DNA from: PALSA-1336 sp038203095
Lineage (GTDB): Bacteria > Patescibacteriota > Doudnabacteria > UBA920
Length of the DNA: 64,000 bases
NCBI GenBank assembly: GCA_038203095.1
Contig: JBBREH010000002.1
Location: forward strand, 1 to 64,000
Direction of reading: 5' to 3'
Under the pieces are notes generated by a model that saw only the letters and a list, made by a program, of their open reading frames with translations, made no database searches and had not been told where the DNA came from. Position numbers and translations under genes: made by a program. Each line of letters begins with the position of its first letter. The stretch's first letter is position 1. Below, one piece after another: positions 33,201-41,776 of this stretch.

Positions 33201-33923
33201 ATGATTGAATGCAAGGACATTTACAAATCATACTTTAACGGGGGAGTGGAAACCAAAGTTTTAAAAGACATTAGTTTTGCCATTAAAGATGGCGAATTCG
33301 TAGCCATTATGGGGCCTTCCGGCAGCGGTAAATCAACTTTAATGCATATTTTAGGCGCGCTAGATACCCCAACTTCGGGAACCTACCTTTTGGACGAGCA
33401 CGATCTTTCTAAAATGCCTGATGATGAGCTGGCTACAATCCGCAGAACAAAAATTGGTTTTGTTTTTCAAGCTTTTAATTTGCTGGCCCGTTCTACGGTA
33501 ATAAGAAACGTCGCGCTACCCCTAGTTTACGCCAATGTTCCAAAAACAGAACGGGAAAAAATCGCGGCCAAAGCACTGCTCCAAACCGGCCTTGAAGAAT
33601 CGCGTTTTCAAAATTTATCTAACCAGCTTTCCGGAGGCCAAATGCAACGCGTTGCTATTGCCAGGTCTCTGGTTAATAATCCCAGCCTGCTTTTAGCCGA
33701 TGAACCAACCGGAAATTTAGACACCAACACCGGCGAAATTGTACTGTCGACTTTTCAGGCCTTAAATAAACAAGGCCGCACTATTGTTTTAATTACTCAC
33801 GAAATGGACGTGGCTATGCACGCTAAAAGAATTATTTTAATCCGGGATGGGCAAATTTTGAGCGATAAAATTAATGAAAACCAGGTCATTGCAAATCCAA
33901 AGAAAGATATTGATGGAAATTAA
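33201..33923 (+). CDS. MacB-type ABC transporter ATP-binding protein
   Basis: An ATPase of 240 residues of the LolD/MacB group. Walker A is GPSGSGKST, the signature NQLSGGQMQRVAIARSL, Walker B LLLADEPTGNLD, with the Q-loop in FVFQAFNLL and the switch His in LITHEMD. The start is the ATG at 33201; an in-frame upstream start at 33177 adds eight unlikely residues. It is followed by its permease, so the three genes form a tripartite-like exporter. The substrate is unknown (peptide or lipid). Confidence 0.94.
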   Translation: MIECKDIYKSYFNGGVETKVLKDISFAIKDGEFVAIMGPSGSGKSTLMHILGALDTPTSGTYLLDEHDLSKMPDDELATIRRTKIGFVFQAFNLLARSTVIRNVALPLVYANVPKTEREKIAAKALLQTGLEESRFQNLSNQLSGGQMQRVAIARSLVNNPSLLLADEPTGNLDTNTGEIVLSTFQALNKQGRTIVLITHEMDVAMHAKRIILIRDGQILSDKINENQVIANPKKDIDGN

Positions 33924-34002
33924 TTGAAATTGATGGAAATTCCAATATCCCAATATCTGTAAATATCTACCAATTCCCTTCCCGAATTATCAAAGAAAAT
34001 TT

Positions 34003-35238
34003 ATGAAAACCTCCGATCTATTCGAAGAAAGTTACAGCGCTCTGACAGTCAACAAAGTCCGGACAACTTTAACTATGCTCGGAATTATTATTGGTATTGG
34101 GTCAGTTATTGCCATGGTGGCTATTGGACAAGGCGCGCAAGGGAGCATTGCCGCGCGAATTAATTCAATTGGCTCAAATTTAATTATAGTTACTCCCGGC
34201 GCCCAGCGAGGACCCGGAGTAACTATTAGTGCCGGCTTAGGATCTTCCCAAAGTCTGACAATAGCCGATGAATTAGCAATAAAAACTCAAGTTACCAACA
34301 TTACCGCAGTGGAACCGGAATTAAGTAAACGCTACCAAATTACGGCCAAGGGCACCAATACTAACACTAATGTCATAGGCACGGACAGCAGTTATCCCAC
34401 GGTTAGAAATGTTTCAATGGATACAGGTTCCTTTATTAATGACCAACAAGTTACAGACGCAATGAAAGTTGCAGTAATTGGCCCCACGGTTCGCGATACC
34501 TTATTTGGCATAGGCTCCGACGCCATCGGCCAAACCATCAAAATAAATTCCATGCAATTTAAAGTAGTTGGCGTTACAGCACCCAAAGGGGGCAGCGGCT
34601 TTGCCAACCAGGACAATATGGTTTTTATACCCATTTCTGTTTCAGCACGTTTTCTAGTCGGATCAAATGCCAAAGGAGAGCCTTATGTTAGCACCATTGC
34701 CATATCAGCAGATAACGCCGGCAATATGACCGCCGTACAAGACCAGGTTACCCAGCTTCTTATGGCGCGTCACAAGGTTGCCGATTCAGCTTCGGCAGAT
34801 TTCACTGTGCAAAACCAAGCAGATATTGTTTCCGCCGCTTCCGGCGTGGCCAGCACTTTTACAATATTACTGGCTTCGGTTGCGGCGATTTCGCTTTTGG
34901 TCGGCGGAATTGGGATTATGAATATGATGCTAACAACTGTAACAGAACGAACCAGAGAGATTGGCTTACGTAAAGCCATTGGCGCGACCCGGGCAGATAT
35001 TAATTTTCAATTTTTAACCGAAGCGATTATTTTAACTTTCACCGGCGGAATTTTAGGCATTATTTTTGGCTGGGGAACGTCATTGATTGCCAATAATTTT
35101 GGCATTGCCAGCACAGTTACTGTGGCTTCAATAGTTTTAGCCTTTGGCGTTTCGGCCTTAATTGGCGTAGTCTTTGGCTATTACCCGGCACGGAGGGCTT
35201 CCAAGCTTAATCCGATTGAGGCATTACGGTATGAGTAA
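34003..35238 (+). CDS. MacB-type ABC transporter permease
   Basis: A 411-residue permease with one N-terminal helix (about 20-42), a ~220-residue extracytoplasmic MacB core domain, and three C-terminal helices of the FtsX family. Hallmarks are the N-terminal TMLGIIIGIGSVI and the C-terminal TERTREIGLRKAIGATR plus FGYYPARRASKLNPIEALR. It couples to the ATPase at 33201. The stop codon at 35236-35238 directly abuts an R2 repeat. Confidence 0.94.
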   Translation: MKTSDLFEESYSALTVNKVRTTLTMLGIIIGIGSVIAMVAIGQGAQGSIAARINSIGSNLIIVTPGAQRGPGVTISAGLGSSQSLTIADELAIKTQVTNITAVEPELSKRYQITAKGTNTNTNVIGTDSSYPTVRNVSMDTGSFINDQQVTDAMKVAVIGPTVRDTLFGIGSDAIGQTIKINSMQFKVVGVTAPKGGSGFANQDNMVFIPISVSARFLVGSNAKGEPYVSTIAISADNAGNMTAVQDQVTQLLMARHKVADSASADFTVQNQADIVSAASGVASTFTILLASVAAISLLVGGIGIMNMMLTTVTERTREIGLRKAIGATRADINFQFLTEAIILTFTGGILGIIFGWGTSLIANNFGIASTVTVASIVLAFGVSALIGVVFGYYPARRASKLNPIEALRYE

Positions 35239-35493
35239 CTCTACCGAATACGGAGAGGGCATACAGATATACGGACTGATTAGACTTGTAGCGAATTAAT
35301 TTTTTAAATCAAGATTTGATATTTTAGTCAAAATCCCAATTAAAAATTTTGATGTTTAACTTTAGTTAAGCGGAAAAATTATTAACAAGAGTTTGGTAAA
35401 AGAGCAATTTTTGGACAAAAATTAATTCACTACAAGGCTATTAGTGCTAAGCGGCCTCTCCGTATATCCGTACCGTTTCCGTATTCCGTAAAG
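35239..35493. repeat. R2 palindromic repeat, copy 1, split by an R1 insertion
   Basis: The outer parts (35239-35280 and 35441-35493) match the intact R2 copy at 59443-59538 in reverse orientation: GAGAGGGCATAC, GATATACG, then CTCTCCGTATATCCGTA and ATTCCGTAAAG. Between them lies a complete R1 element. The outer arms are themselves inverted repeats. R2 begins at the first base after the permease stop. Confidence 0.75.
35281..35440. repeat. R1 foldback repeat, copy 3, nested in R2
   Basis: Ends are TAGACTTGTAG and CTACAAGGCTA. The arms fold back over nearly the whole 160 bp around a TTAACTTTAGTTAA centre. It interrupts the loop of an R2 palindrome, which makes both borders visible, with TA at each end as expected for a TA target duplication. 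Confidence 0.85.
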
Positions 35494-35537
35494 TTAATAA
35501 AAAACAATTAATCAACAGAATAATTAAATTAATCACC

Positions 35538-35963
35538 ATGAAAAAACAACATATCATCACACTCGTGATAGCAGTCGTAACAGCGGTAGCCGGCTTTTTT
35601 GGCGGCATTAAGTATCAGCAAACTAAAATCCCGGCCGTGGCCGGCAGGGGAGCGGGCCAGTTCGCGGGAGGCGCGGGAGCTCAAAACCGCGGCGGCAATC
35701 GCGGCGGAGCGGGGTTTGTAGGGGGTAGCATTCTGAGCAAAGATCAAAATAGCATAACTGTTAAAGACCAAACCGGTGGCAGCAAAATTATATTGCTTTC
35801 CAATAAAACTTCGGTGGGCAAAACAACCACCACCACACCGGATGATTTATTAATTGGAGAAAACGTTATAGTTAATGGCTCCCCCAACACCGACGGCAGC
35901 ATTACCGCCACCAACATTCAAATTCGTCCGACCATGCCCAGCCAACCGGGAGCCGGTAAATAA
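35538..35963 (+). CDS. Secreted or membrane-anchored DUF5666-like protein
   Basis: A 141-residue protein with an N-terminal hydrophobic helix (about 6-25), a Gly/Ala/Arg-rich linker (GRGAGQFAGGAG, NRGGNRGGAG) and a beta-rich DUF5666-like domain (SILSKDQNSITVKD, LLIGENVIVNGSPNTDGSI). It mirrors the protein at 30887 on the other side of the MacA/MacB genes. The Gly-rich linker also resembles the MacA-like tail. Function unknown; an extracytoplasmic partner of the exporter is possible. Confidence 0.65.
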   Translation: MKKQHIITLVIAVVTAVAGFFGGIKYQQTKIPAVAGRGAGQFAGGAGAQNRGGNRGGAGFVGGSILSKDQNSITVKDQTGGSKIILLSNKTSVGKTTTTTPDDLLIGENVIVNGSPNTDGSITATNIQIRPTMPSQPGAGK

Positions 35964-35966
35964 CCA

Positions 35967-36608
35967 ATGCAAAACATTTTCAACCAATACAAAATACTCG
36001 CTGCACAAAAATCTTTTTTCCTTCAGCTCATAACCTCAGTCGCGTTGTTTGTTTTAAGTTTGTCCTTTAACTACTACGCAAACAATTATACGGCAACCCA
36101 TATTGGCACTCCAATAAGCGACCTAATTTTAGACCATATCCCAACTTTTAAGGTAGATGATATTTTTTACGAAGGCGGCTTGCTAATAGCTGCCTTCGTA
36201 GCTTTCTTATCCCTGACTAAGCCGAGGCGCATTCCCTTTGTATTAAAAAGCGTGGGCGTATTTTTTTGCGTCCGCTCATTCTTTTTGATTTTAACCCATT
36301 TATCCCCGCCACTCCATGCGGCTACTCTTCCAACTTCTAATTTTTTGGAAAGATTGGTTTCCGGTTCAGGCGACGACCTATTTTTTTCCGGTCACACCGG
36401 TTTCCCGTTTTTAATGGCACTCCTATTTTGGCAAAATAAAAACTTAAAAATAATATTCGTCGTAGCTACTTTAATTTTTGCCGGTGCCGCGCTGCTTGGA
36501 CACTTACACTATTCAATTGATGTTTTTTCCGCTTTCTTTATTACCTACGGCATTTACCAAATCTCTTCTATCTTATTTAAAACCGATAAACAGCTTTTTT
36601 TAGGGTAA
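35967..36608 (+). CDS. PAP2/sphingomyelin-synthase-like membrane phosphatase
   Basis: A 213-residue polytopic protein, about six helices. The C-terminal half has FFSGHTGFPF (SGHT motif) and LLGHLHYSIDVFSAFF (HxxxD), the catalytic histidine pattern of PAP2_C or sphingomyelin-synthase-like phosphatases. It follows the DUF5666-like gene by three bases and so joins the exporter operon. Likely acts on a lipid phosphate or transfers a head group. Substrate unknown. Confidence 0.75.
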   Translation: MQNIFNQYKILAAQKSFFLQLITSVALFVLSLSFNYYANNYTATHIGTPISDLILDHIPTFKVDDIFYEGGLLIAAFVAFLSLTKPRRIPFVLKSVGVFFCVRSFFLILTHLSPPLHAATLPTSNFLERLVSGSGDDLFFSGHTGFPFLMALLFWQNKNLKIIFVVATLIFAGAALLGHLHYSIDVFSAFFITYGIYQISSILFKTDKQLFLG

Positions 36609-36788
36609 GAAGTCTAAATGAGCTTTTGACCATTTTCCAATAGTCCCTTGTAGAGAAGAACCTGGACCTTTCTTACACCAGCAAACCATAGCCATTTTGG
36701 GCAATGCTGAATAGTTACAATTAGTTAATTTTTAGTTAATTAAAAATTATGCTATAATTTTAAAAGTTAAAAATTAATTAAATCATAA

Positions 36789-37220
36789 ATGAAAAAAATC
36801 ATCTTGTTTTCCGCCAGCATTATCTTACTTGCCGCAGGGTGTTCTAATTCTCAGCCGGCTGCCGCCCCTCTCGTTAAAAACCCACCGCAGTCTGAAACCA
36901 AACAACCGGCTCCGGATACAAATGAAGCCGGAGTAAAAAGCTTCACTATTGTAGCCAAAAACTTTTCTTTCACCCCAAATGAAATAAAAGTTAAAAAGGG
37001 CGATAAGGTAAAAATTGTATTTCAAAATAATGACGGTTTTCATGACTGGGTAATTGATGAATTTAGCGCCAAAACCCCAAGAGTCAAATCCGGCGACAGC
37101 GCCACAGTGGAATTTACCGCGGACAAAACCGGAACTTTTGAATACTACTGCTCCGTAGGTGAACATCGGGCAATGGGCATGAAGGGCAATTTAATTGTTG
37201 AGAATCCATTTGAAAAATAA
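36789..37220 (+). CDS. Cupredoxin-domain lipoprotein
   Basis: 143 residues with a lipoprotein signal peptide (lipobox LAAGC, Cys19), a Pro/Ala/Glu linker to about residue 50, then a plastocyanin-like beta-sandwich. Type I copper ligands fit His in FHDWV, then Cys, His and Met in YYCSVGEHRAMGM. It probably carries electrons or copper at the cell surface. TATAAT near 36752 may be its -10. It sits before a P1B-type metal ATPase, though a terminator separates them. Confidence 0.9.
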   Translation: MKKIILFSASIILLAAGCSNSQPAAAPLVKNPPQSETKQPAPDTNEAGVKSFTIVAKNFSFTPNEIKVKKGDKVKIVFQNNDGFHDWVIDEFSAKTPRVKSGDSATVEFTADKTGTFEYYCSVGEHRAMGMKGNLIVENPFEK

Positions 37221-37224
37221 TTTT

Positions 37225-37395
37225 GAAGCGAAATTGCAGGATTTCGAGACGATTGGCAGAAATAAATTTTGTCGTGCCAAAGGTACATCCGCCTTTGGCG
37301 GAACGTTTAACCTGAGTTAAGCGGATAAATTTTTTCGGGCAAGCGGCCGAAAGGCTGTAATTGCAGCCAAAAGGATTTTTAAAATGGGTTCTGAG
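37225..37395. repeat. R1-like foldback repeat, degenerate copy 4
   Basis: The core TTAACCTGAGTTAAGCGGA is at about 37310. The left arm (GCGAAATTGCAGGATTTCGAG) resembles the left arm of the copy at 3417-3574. A TCCGCCTTTGGCGGA palindrome (37288-37302) is embedded, which may be a later insertion. Borders are blurred. Confidence 0.5.
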
Positions 37396-37404
37396 TAGAG
37401 TTTT

Positions 37405-37441
37405 AAAAAAACCGCGCTGATCTAACATCAAGGCGGTTTTT
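37405..37441 (+). terminator. Terminator before the P-type ATPase gene
   Basis: AAAAAAACCGC and GCGGTTTTTTT enclose TGAT-loop-ATCA. It ends cupredoxin transcription 20 bases before the ATPase start. Confidence 0.85.
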
Positions 37442-37461
37442 TTATGTTACAATTACACCGT

Positions 37462-39324
37462 ATGCAAACATTTAAAAATCGAAAAATTTTAATTTACGTA
37501 ATTCCATTTTTAACCTTATTGGGCTTAATTTTGGGCTTATTTTCAACCTTTTTGGGTTACCAAATACTTGGCCAGCTAATTTTAAAAGCAACCTTAGTGC
37601 TTGGCACCTTGCCACTTTTATGGCGCATGGCTAAAGATTTATACCGCGGTCATTTTGGCATTGACCTAATTGCAATGCTGGCCATTATTACCTCCTTTAT
37701 TTTGGGACAAAATCTTGCGGGTACGGTCATAGTCTTAATGCTTTCAGGCGGAGAAGCCTTGGAAGATTATGCTCTAAAGCGTTCTAGTCGGGAGCTAACC
37801 AAACTGCTTTCGCTAGCGCCAACCGTTGGCCATTTAAAAATTGGCACTAGTCTAAGGGACATTCCGGCTGAGCAAATTAAAATTGGAGATATTGTTTTGG
37901 TCAAACCGGGCGAAATTGTACCTGTAGACGGCACTGTAATAGCGGGAGTTTCGGAAATGGATGAGAGCTCTATTACCGGGGAAAGCCTGTTAGTAGAAAA
38001 ATTCGTGGGCTCCGGAGTTTTCTCCGGAAGCTTAAATAAAGGCGCGGCTTTAGAAATTAGCGTGCAAAAAGAAGCTCACGAAAGCCAATATCAAAGAATT
38101 GTAAAACTGGTAAAAGGAGCCCAAAACAGCAAGGCGCCGATGGTTAGATTGGCTGACCGCTACGCGGTCGGGTTTACTTTAATGACCTTGGCTTTATCTT
38201 TAGGAGCTTGGTTTTTTTCTCGTGATGCAATTCGCTTTTTAGCCGTTTTAGTTGTAGCCACGCCTTGTCCGCTAATTTTAGCCACGCCGATTGCCATAAT
38301 TTCCGGCATAAGCAAAAGCGCTAGTAGGGGAATTATTGTTAAAAATGGCGGAGCGTTAGAAACCTTAGGTGAAGCCAAGGCTATGGTTTTTGACAAAACC
38401 GGGACACTTACTTTGGGCGAGCCAAAAGTTTTAGGCGCAAACGCTGCCAACAGCTCTGTGACGGAAAAACAAATTTTATTTTTAGCCGCCTCACTGGACC
38501 AACTCTCTATTCACGCTTTGGCCAGAGCCTTAGTTAAGCACGTCAAGACCCAAATAACCGACGCTTTGCACTTGCCAACGGACTTTAAAGAAGTTTTGGG
38601 AAACGGCGTTTCGGGAAACTTGGCCGGCAAAACTTATTTATTTGGCAAGCTAAGCTTTTTAAAAGAAAAGGGGGTTATTATAGAGCAGGTATTCGAAACC
38701 GAGCACGCTAGATACCAAAACGAGGGTAAAATTATCATTTATTTAGCTGAAGACATAAAACTTTTAGGGTCTATTGCTTTTGCGGATATTATAAGACCGG
38801 AAATGAAGCAAGTATTTAAGGAAATCGCTGAACATAAAATAAAAAGAATCTTTATGTTGACCGGCGACAAATATCCCGTAGCACAAAAAATTTCCGCTGA
38901 ACTTGGAATTAAGGAATTTAAAGCCGAAATGCTACCTGAAGACAAAGCCACTGAAGTCACAAAAATTAAGGCGCTGGTTTCGCCACTTGCCATGGTCGGA
39001 GACGGCATAAACGATGCTCCGGCGCTGGCTGCGGCCGACGTTGGCATTGCCTTGGCCTTCCACGGCTCATCTGCTTCTTCCGAAAGCGCGGACATTGTAA
39101 TTATGCAAAACAATTTAATGCGAGTCCACGACGCAGTCCACATTGCCCAAACCACTATGCGCATTGCCAAACAAAGTATTTTTGCCGGCTTGGGGTTAAG
39201 CATTCTACTAATGATAATTGCCGCCTTCGGCTACATTTCACCCATTTACGGCGCTATGTTGCAGGAAGTAATTGATGTGGCCGTGATTTTAAATGCCCTG
39301 AGAGTCAACTTTGAAAAAGTATAA
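37462..39324 (+). CDS. P1B-type heavy-metal-translocating ATPase without N-terminal metal-binding domain
   Basis: A metal efflux or uptake pump of 620 residues. Motifs are the membrane ATPCPLILATP (CPx), the phosphorylation site DKTGTLT, ITGES in the actuator domain, and GDGINDAPALAAADVG. There is no HMA or Cys-rich N-terminus and only a short C-terminus. The conserved HP dipeptide of many P1B pumps appears as IHALARAL. The start is chosen at ATG 37462, 8 bases after a TACAAT box; an in-frame ATG at 37444 precedes that box. Copper is suggested by the neighbouring cupredoxin, but zinc or cadmium is possible. Confidence 0.92.
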   Translation: MQTFKNRKILIYVIPFLTLLGLILGLFSTFLGYQILGQLILKATLVLGTLPLLWRMAKDLYRGHFGIDLIAMLAIITSFILGQNLAGTVIVLMLSGGEALEDYALKRSSRELTKLLSLAPTVGHLKIGTSLRDIPAEQIKIGDIVLVKPGEIVPVDGTVIAGVSEMDESSITGESLLVEKFVGSGVFSGSLNKGAALEISVQKEAHESQYQRIVKLVKGAQNSKAPMVRLADRYAVGFTLMTLALSLGAWFFSRDAIRFLAVLVVATPCPLILATPIAIISGISKSASRGIIVKNGGALETLGEAKAMVFDKTGTLTLGEPKVLGANAANSSVTEKQILFLAASLDQLSIHALARALVKHVKTQITDALHLPTDFKEVLGNGVSGNLAGKTYLFGKLSFLKEKGVIIEQVFETEHARYQNEGKIIIYLAEDIKLLGSIAFADIIRPEMKQVFKEIAEHKIKRIFMLTGDKYPVAQKISAELGIKEFKAEMLPEDKATEVTKIKALVSPLAMVGDGINDAPALAAADVGIALAFHGSSASSESADIVIMQNNLMRVHDAVHIAQTTMRIAKQSIFAGLGLSILLMIIAAFGYISPIYGAMLQEVIDVAVILNALRVNFEKV

Positions 39325-39339
39325 ATATACAATCTGCTT

Positions 39340-39801
39340 ATGCCTTATCGTTACAAAGCTTTGCTACTTAACTGTATGGATCCACGCCTACAGGGGGAGA
39401 ACGAAATTAAAATTATCGGCGCTGCCGGGTTTTCTAGCGGCGAATACGAAGTCCTGACCTATCCAGGGCCTTCGCTTTGGATGACAAGCCCTCACCAGCT
39501 CTCACATTCGGAGAATTTTTGGTGGGAACTGGAAAATGTTTCTTTAAAATTCCATAACATTTATACTGTTGTAATTGTCGGCCACAGCCAATGCGGCGGC
39601 TTTGAGCTTAAAGGCGCGCCAAGCGAGCCGGAAAAAGAAAAGCTGACCATAATCAATTCTTTAAAAATAGCCGGGCAAGCCATTAAAATAAAATACCCGA
39701 ATTTAGAAACCAAACTGATTTTTGTCCATATAAGCAAAGACGACAATAATAACGGACTGCCCGAGATTTTTACGGAAATCATAGAAATAGATACCAGATA
39801 A
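39340..39801 (+). CDS. Beta-carbonic-anhydrase-like protein
   Basis: A small beta-class carbonic anhydrase relative of 153 residues. The zinc-site pattern is present: Cys12 and the Asp/Arg pair in NCMDPR, then His82 and Cys85 in GHSQCGGF. It is shorter than typical beta-CAs, lacking most of the N-terminal helices. It starts 15 bases after the ATPase stop, so probably co-transcribed. It may hydrate CO2 or only bind metal; activity is inferred from the motif. Confidence 0.75.
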   Translation: MPYRYKALLLNCMDPRLQGENEIKIIGAAGFSSGEYEVLTYPGPSLWMTSPHQLSHSENFWWELENVSLKFHNIYTVVIVGHSQCGGFELKGAPSEPEKEKLTIINSLKIAGQAIKIKYPNLETKLIFVHISKDDNNNGLPEIFTEIIEIDTR

Positions 39802-39810
39802 AATTCATTA

Positions 39811-39841
39811 AAAAATGCTCCGCGCAAAGCAGAGCATTTTT
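39811..39841 (+). terminator. Terminator after the carbonic-anhydrase-like gene
   Basis: AAAATGCTC and GAGCATTTTT pair around an 11-nt loop. The T-run continues on plus. Confidence 0.85.
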
Positions 39842-40062
39842 GTGATACCGTTCGGGTATCAGTTGATGGAATTACAAGTTTCCAGTAAGGGTATGAGAGA
39901 AAATCGTGTTTTAACCTACTTAAAGGGTATAATTGTATCTTGAATAAAATTTCAAGGCACAATTATGTCCTTTAAAATCAAACAAAAGTTAATATCTGTG
40001 GTAAATTTTTAATTTTTTTGTGGCGGTTATATCCACTAATTTCCGAACGGTAACCATTTTTG

Positions 40063-40149
40063 TGGTGGGCGGTGAGGGACTCGAACCCCCGGAGGCCGAA
40101 AGGCCGTCGCGTCTACAGCGCGATGTAATTGCCGCTATACGAACCGCCC
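40063..40149 (-). tRNA. tRNA-Tyr (anticodon GTA)
   Basis: On minus: acceptor GGGCGGT with ACCGCCC, anticodon stem TCGCG/CGCGA with loop CTGTAGA (anticodon GTA), a long variable arm (GGCC-TTTC-GGCC) as in bacterial tRNA-Tyr, a T-arm with GTTCGAG, discriminator A and encoded CCA. 87 nt. Confidence 0.93.
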
Positions 40150-40171
40150 AAACAAGGACAAATACCCAATA

Positions 40172-40200
40172 ATTTTAGTACATTTTCCGGAAATTGACAA
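40172..40200 (-). promoter_or_regulatory. tRNA-Tyr promoter
   Basis: Read on minus, TTGTCA (40200-40195) and TAAAAT (40177-40172) are 17 bases apart, ending 22 bases before the tRNA. The same spot read on plus gives TTGACA (40194-40199), which may serve a divergent transcript. Confidence 0.7.
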
Positions 40201-40219
40201 GGTTGATATTTGTAATTAA

Positions 40220-40353
40220 ACAGACTTAAATTAGATTTTTTTAACACAGCCCGCTTTGAAGCCTTTAGCGACGGCGTAGCTGACAAAACCCAAGCCTGCC
40301 CGGAACACTAGGCAACCAATCCCACCAAAAGTCTTTGGTCGGGTTATTTTTTT
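40220..40353 (+). ncRNA. Possible small RNA ending at a strong terminator
   Basis: TTGACA at 40194-40199 and a weak TAAACA at 40217-40222 could start a plus transcript near 40230. It would run to CCCACCAAAAGTCTTTGGTCGGG (40321-40343) followed by TTATTTTTTTG, an intrinsic terminator. The ~120 nt contain no frame of note. ahcY is convergent, so the terminator has no other obvious plus-strand gene to serve. SRP RNA motifs were looked for and are not convincing. Confidence 0.4.
40321..40353 (+). terminator. Intrinsic terminator facing ahcY
   Basis: A CCC-ACCAAA stem pairs with TTTGGT-(C)GGG, one bulge, and seven T follow. Directed on plus. Confidence 0.7.
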
Positions 40354-40525
40354 GTATTTTTTTTCGAGTGCCTTTTGTGCTAGCATACTAGTACGCTAAA
40401 ACGAAAAAGGATTTTCAATCCAAATATTAAAATTACTCGGCCAAAGGGTTGAACCATTTTTATTTAAAATTTTAAAACATCCGATGTTGGCCCATAAATC
40501 GGCCGCCACAAGCTACAAGCTTCCC

Positions 40526-41776
40526 CTAAGTTCCTTCCTGCCAACTAGCCAAATACTTTTGCTGCTCGGGGGTTAACAGGTCTATTTTTATTCCCATGGC
40601 CGATAGCTTCAAACGAGAAACTTTCTCGTCAATCGCTTGGGGAACGTCGTATACCTTTTTTTCCAATTGTTTATGATTTGCCGCCAGCCATTCGCACGTA
40701 AGCGCCTGGTCTGCAAATGACATATCCATAACCGCACTGGGATGACCTTCGGCCGCGGCCAGGTTCATTAGCCGGCCTTCACCGATCAAATAAATTTTGC
40801 GCTCGTCTTTTAAAGTATATTCCATTAAATTATCGCGTACCTGCTTTTTGCTATTTGCTAATTTGCTTAACTGAACTTCATTAATTTCCACATTAAAATG
40901 CCCGCTGTTACCTAAAATTACGCCGCTCTTCATTAACGCCACGTGATCTTTGGTAATTACGTCTTTGTTGCCGGTAACGGTAATAAACACGTCGCCAATT
41001 TTTGCCGCCCGCGCCATAGGTAAAACTGTAAAGCCGTCCATTGCGGCTTGTAATGCGGGCAGGGGATTGACTTCGGTCACAATAACCTTGGCGCCCAAAC
41101 CTTTTGCGCGAAGCGCTATACCCTTGCCACAATATCCGTAACCGGCTACAACCATAGTTTTGCCGGATAGCAATATGTTAGTAGCGCGAAACAAGCCATC
41201 TAAAGTGGATTGGCCGGTGCCGTAATAGTTATCAAACATATGCTTGGTGGGCGTATCGTTAATTGCCACAACCGGAAATTTGAGTTTGCCGTCTTTGGCC
41301 ATAGCCTTAAGACGAATAACTCCGGTGGTTGTTTCTTCTTGTCCGCTAAAAATTTCTTTTAATTGGCCTTTGCGCGATTTATGTAGTGTTGATATTAAGT
41401 CAGCGCCGTCGTCAATAATAAGTTGCGGATGAAAATCTAAAACTTTGTTCACGCACCAATAATATTTTTCATCCGTAATTCCGCGCCAGGCAAAGACATT
41501 AATTCCTTCCTCTGCCAAAGCCGCGGATACATCATCCTGGGTTGAAAGAGGGTTACTGCCGCAAAGTGCCACTTTAGCCCCTCCGGCTTTTAAAGCTTTC
41601 ATTAATACTGCGGTTTCTTTGGTAACATGCAAACAACAAGCAACTGTTAAATTCTTAAACGGCAAATTTTTCTTAAATTCCTCCTCAATGATTTTCATTA
41701 CCGGCATTTCCTGTTCGGCTAACTGAATCTTTAGCTTGCCTTGCTTGGCTAGTGTAATATCTTTGACTTTATGCAT
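40526..41776 (-). CDS. ahcY: Adenosylhomocysteinase
   Basis: An NAD-dependent enzyme hydrolysing S-adenosylhomocysteine to adenosine and homocysteine, recycling the product of methyltransferases. The 416-residue protein has CLHVTKETAVLMKAL, GSNPLSTQDDVSAAL, DDGADLI, TGQSTLDGLFRATN and the NAD site VVAGYGYCGKGIA. The C-terminus is of the shorter archaeal/bacterial type, without the long insert of some bacterial forms. It is a single gene on minus between tRNA genes. No other methionine-cycle gene is in the window. Confidence 0.96.
   Translation of the reverse strand: MHKVKDITLAKQGKLKIQLAEQEMPVMKIIEEEFKKNLPFKNLTVACCLHVTKETAVLMKALKAGGAKVALCGSNPLSTQDDVSAALAEEGINVFAWRGITDEKYYWCVNKVLDFHPQLIIDDGADLISTLHKSRKGQLKEIFSGQEETTTGVIRLKAMAKDGKLKFPVVAINDTPTKHMFDNYYGTGQSTLDGLFRATNILLSGKTMVVAGYGYCGKGIALRAKGLGAKVIVTEVNPLPALQAAMDGFTVLPMARAAKIGDVFITVTGNKDVITKDHVALMKSGVILGNSGHFNVEINEVQLSKLANSKKQVRDNLMEYTLKDERKIYLIGEGRLMNLAAAEGHPSAVMDMSFADQALTCEWLAANHKQLEKKVYDVPQAIDEKVSRLKLSAMGIKIDLLTPEQQKYLASWQEGT

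Noticed and set aside
40220..40353. SRP RNA between tRNA-Tyr and ahcY
   Set aside because: A CCCGGAACAC string recalls the SRP tetraloop, but the flanking conserved AGCAGCC and GGTCAGG elements are missing.
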